Shown piece after piece: positions 61,914 to 64,000 of a DNA stretch of 64,000 nt. The translations under genes were made by a program, and so were the position numbers. The notes beneath the pieces were generated by a model, which saw nothing but the letters and a program-made list of their open reading frames with translations, searched no databases and was not told where the DNA came from. The stretch's first letter is position 1. Every line of letters begins with the position of its first letter. The stretch is from Myxococcota bacterium (lineage in GTDB: Bacteria; Myxococcota_A; UBA9160; UBA4427), in NCBI GenBank assembly GCA_030748735.1, contig JASMLK010000043.1, forward strand, positions 1 to 64,000, written 5' to 3'.

Positions 61914-62663
61914 TCAGTCGATTTCGCCGAGGCACCAGCGCAGCCCGCGGCGCAGCAGCTCGTGGTACTCGGGAAGCTCCCACGAGCAGCGCTCGATCTG
62001 CGGGTAGTAATCCATCACGGGCTTCATGTCGTAGTGGCCGCGACAGTGCCCGAGGGTGTTGTAGAGGACCGCTCCCTTTCCCAGGGGCCGCAGGTACATC
62101 ACGAGGTGGCGGTCGGCGTCAGTCCAGTCGACTTCCTTGAACCCTTCGGCCCGACCGGCGTAGTGGGTGTCTAGCAGGGGAATGAGTTTCTCGCGCTCGT
62201 GGTACGCGCACAGATAGAGTTCGTCGTCCGTTTCGAATGCTTCGACACCGCTCACCAGCGGATGGTCGGGGGCGGCGGACTCGACGGTGTAGGGCTGAAT
62301 CGGAGGATGGGCGATGAATTGACTGCCGAGAGTGAAGGCCAGCTTGTCGATCGAACGCGGGGCCTCGACGCCATCGCGCGTGAAGTCGAGCACCGAATTC
62401 GTGCCGTGGAGCGCGAGCCAGCGCCCACCCCCTGCGACGAAATCGTGCAACGCCTGCTGCTGAGCGGGGTCAGGACGCAGGTCGCAGGTGTAGGTCACGA
62501 GGAACCGGCAGTCGGCCAGCGCGTCGCAATCGCCGTAGTCCGCGGACACGCGCGTTCGCACCTGTGGATGCTCGGCCAGCAGCTTCAACAATTCGATGCG
62601 CGCGTAGTCGATGTCGTGGTAACGGCCGCCCGCAACCAACATGGCTTCGACGCGTTCAGGCAT
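61914..62663 (-). CDS. ThuA-like (class I amidotransferase-fold) protein
   Basis: 249 residues from ATG 62663. The ThuA-like pattern includes MLVAGGRYHDIDYARIELLK, the strand FLVTYTCDLRP, ALHDFVAGGGRWLALHGTNS, HPLVSGVEAFETDDELYLCA and MYLRPLGKGAVLYNTLGHCR. The GHC/HGT segments resemble the GATase-like core, but the nucleophile elbow of true amidotransferases is not present. ThuA proteins are linked to sugar (trehalose) use; the role here is unknown. It is convergent with the SDR gene, 6 bases apart. Confidence 0.85.
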   Translation of the reverse strand: MPERVEAMLVAGGRYHDIDYARIELLKLLAEHPQVRTRVSADYGDCDALADCRFLVTYTCDLRPDPAQQQALHDFVAGGGRWLALHGTNSVLDFTRDGVEAPRSIDKLAFTLGSQFIAHPPIQPYTVESAAPDHPLVSGVEAFETDDELYLCAYHEREKLIPLLDTHYAGRAEGFKEVDWTDADRHLVMYLRPLGKGAVLYNTLGHCRGHYDMKPVMDYYPQIERCSWELPEYHELLRRGLRWCLGEID

Positions 62664-62724
62664 GAATCCCCCTCCCCGCCCGGTACCACACGACCGGCCG
62701 CCTTCATGGGCGACAGATCGCGCC

Positions 62725-63492
62725 CTATGAACGGTGCTCGAACTGCTGGATCTCCGTAACCATGTCGGCGAACTCGGCAGGGTCGTGCGGATCGTCGAGT
62801 ACCGCGCGCAGACGTCCCTGCGGATCCACGAGATAGAGCTTCGACGAATGGGCAACCAGATAGCCGGGCGCCGATCCTTCGGTCTCCAGGGCCTCGATGC
62901 CCTCCGCGGGTTCCACCTTCGAATAGAATACGCCGACGCTGCGCGTGAACGTTTCGAGTTGCTCCACGGTTCCCGTTGCGCCCACGAAGGAGTCATCGAA
63001 GTGCGCGATGTATTCACCAATGCGCGCTGGTGAATCCCGGTCCGGATCGACCGAAACGAAGACGACCTGCGGTGGCGCGGGGGCCTCTTCCGCTGCCGAA
63101 GCAGCAAGCGCAGACGCCGTCTCCCAGTGCGCGTTCACCGTCTTCAGCGCCTGCAACGTCGTGGGGCAGATGTCGGGACAGTAGGTGTAGCCGAAAAAGA
63201 AGAGGCTCCAGGTTCCGAGCAGTCGGTCGCGGTCGAAGCGCTCGTCGCGATGGTCGGTCAACTCGAACGGTTCGACCGGGCGCGGAGTGGGGAGCAGCGT
63301 CGCCGCCTTCCCGAAGTCGGGAAGCGCTGGCGGCGCGAGGTTGGAGATATAGAAGGCAAAGCCGACGAGGCTGCTGAACAGAAAGAGCCCGATCGAAAAG
63401 GCCGTCCAACCCGAGAACGACGCGCCGCCGGCCTCTTGCGACGAGCCTGCCCCCTGCAGCTCACGTTCCTGGTTGTCGTCGCCTTGTACCAA
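62725..63492 (-). CDS. SCO1/SenC/PrrC-family copper chaperone
   Basis: 255 residues: one N-terminal membrane anchor (FSIGLFLFSSLVGFAFYISN, about 30-50), then a periplasmic thioredoxin fold with FFGYTYCPDICPTTLQALK (Cu-binding CPDIC) and, later, the conserved His in YLVAHSSKLYLVDPQGRL. SCO1 proteins load the CuA site of cytochrome oxidase or act as thiol reductants. It starts 3 bases after the end of the upstream partial gene, so the two are co-transcribed. The N-terminal 28 residues (QGDDNQERELQGAGSSQEAG) are a disordered cytosolic tail. Confidence 0.9.
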   Translation of the reverse strand: MVQGDDNQERELQGAGSSQEAGGASFSGWTAFSIGLFLFSSLVGFAFYISNLAPPALPDFGKAATLLPTPRPVEPFELTDHRDERFDRDRLLGTWSLFFFGYTYCPDICPTTLQALKTVNAHWETASALAASAAEEAPAPPQVVFVSVDPDRDSPARIGEYIAHFDDSFVGATGTVEQLETFTRSVGVFYSKVEPAEGIEALETEGSAPGYLVAHSSKLYLVDPQGRLRAVLDDPHDPAEFADMVTEIQQFEHRS

Positions 63493-63495
63493 TGT

Positions 63496-64000
63496 TCAGC
63501 CGACCTTGCGCAGGGTGTTCTTGTCCGTGTGGTGGACCGTACCGCCGGTCGCCGCCATCTGGAGCACGGTGTCTTCTTCGTAGCTCCAGACGCCGTCTTC
63601 GATCGTGCACGAGAGGTTGTACTCCGTGCAGACGGCCTTCTCGAGCAGGTAGGGGTTCGACAGTACGCCGAAAGCGTTGTCACCCTGCCTGGCCGACATC
63701 TGGAAGCTCGTGGCATCGGCGGCGCAGTTACCGCCGGCGAGGATCGTCGAGCCGCGGGGCACCATGAAGCACCGCATCACCTCGCCGCGCGCCGCGTCCC
63801 AGAGCCAGTAGCCCAACTCGGTGTGGAAGACTTCGTCTTCGCCGATCGGGATTGCAGAAGTCGTGTAGTCGATCACCCAGAGCGTCTGGTCGCCGTTGGT
63901 GACGTCGCCAATGATGTTGAACGTCGCGGTTTCGCGGTACGGCGTCTCGATGACAGCCTTCTTCTCGTAGGAATACGAAACATCCAGTCCCTGGTCGCCT
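63496..64000 (-). CDS. Haem-binding-like beta-barrel protein (THAP4/nitrobindin type), 5' end outside the window
   Basis: The frame is open to the last base of the window, giving about 168 C-terminal residues. PYRETATFNIIGDVTNGDQT, VFHTELGYWLWDAARGEVM, RCFMVPRGSTILAGG and VHHTDKNTLRKVG match a FABP/nitrobindin-like barrel family annotated as haem-binding-like in bacteria. The fold assignment is by eye, and the ligand is not proven. The stop is 3 bases before the SCO1 start, so the pair form one transcript. Confidence 0.6.
   Translation of the reverse strand, partial: GDQGLDVSYSYEKKAVIETPYRETATFNIIGDVTNGDQTLWVIDYTTSAIPIGEDEVFHTELGYWLWDAARGEVMRCFMVPRGSTILAGGNCAADATSFQMSARQGDNAFGVLSNPYLLEKAVCTEYNLSCTIEDGVWSYEEDTVLQMAATGGTVHHTDKNTLRKVG

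Noticed and set aside
1-64000. tRNA, rRNA, transposase, integrase, phage or plasmid functions
   Set aside because: None found on reading either strand; the scars have no terminal inverted repeats or target duplications that I could see, so insertion sequences are not invoked.

Overview
The window is 64 kb of GC-rich (roughly two-thirds G+C by eye), densely coded bacterial DNA. It has no rRNA, tRNA, phage, insertion sequence or CRISPR array that I can see. Tat signals, lipoproteins, periplasmic-type c cytochromes, a TTQ amine dehydrogenase and an SCO1 protein point to an aerobic Gram-negative bacterium. Many acyl-CoA ligases, hotdog thioesterases and hydratases, SDRs, GSTs, a CYP153, F420-type LLM oxidoreductases, a one-chain acyl-CoA carboxylase and two DUF3604 proteins suggest a metabolically versatile lineage of the old deltaproteobacterial kind (Myxococcota or Binatota-like). 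That placement is inference, because no taxonomic marker lies in the window.

Layout. 1-8.2 kb: end of a DUF1214-like gene, YaiI, a K+-type membrane pyrophosphatase, an EthD-like protein, two decayed hydrolase genes, asparagine synthase and a GST. 8.3-13.1 kb: nitroreductase, SnoaL-like protein, thioesterase, CoA transferase and a Tat-exported amidase, all on the plus strand. 13.2-16.7 kb: a compact mauE-mauD-heavy-light-cytochrome c operon for a periplasmic amine dehydrogenase whose light-chain spacing fits the aralkylamine type. 16.6-19.2 kb: a DUF1214 protein and two gene fragments lying head to head (LamG-like and EAL). 19.4-23.0 kb: double-hotdog thioesterase, MaoC hydratase, DUF3604. 23-24 kb: arsR-arsI. 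24-27.4 kb: serine hydrolase, two more truncated genes, a large GST. 27.5-30.6 kb: AlkK-like ligase divergent from CYP153. 30.7-42.9 kb: amidase, second DUF3604, DUF3047-like protein, fused acyl-CoA carboxylase, then an LLM / FAD oxidoreductase / di-haem peroxidase operon ending near a strong terminator. 42.9-51 kb: a two-gene enoyl-CoA hydratase, a molybdopterin oxidoreductase, an LLM, an epoxide-hydrolase-like protein, an acyl-CoA synthetase and a GST. 51-57.8 kb: a minus-strand run tetR-luxE-luxC-NPD-SDR-SDR. 58-64 kb: a TauD dioxygenase, a tetR/aromatic-hydroxylase operon facing an SDR across clear palindromic operators, ThuA, SCO1 and a partial haem-binding-like protein.

How the genes work together. 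The most coherent modules are amine oxidation (13.2-16.7 kb), terminal hydroxylation and CoA activation of alkanes or fatty acids (27.5-30.6 kb), alpha-carboxylation of acyl-CoA (35.7-39.1 kb), organoarsenical detoxification (23.2-24.0 kb) and a regulated acyl-to-aldehyde LuxC/LuxE module (51-57.8 kb).

The most unusual property is the number of deletion scars. At least ten gene remnants lie between intact genes. Several are only the C-terminal tails of amidohydrolases, and two pairs are divergent genes that have both lost their 5' ends. This looks like ongoing loss by simple deletions in an otherwise intact genome.
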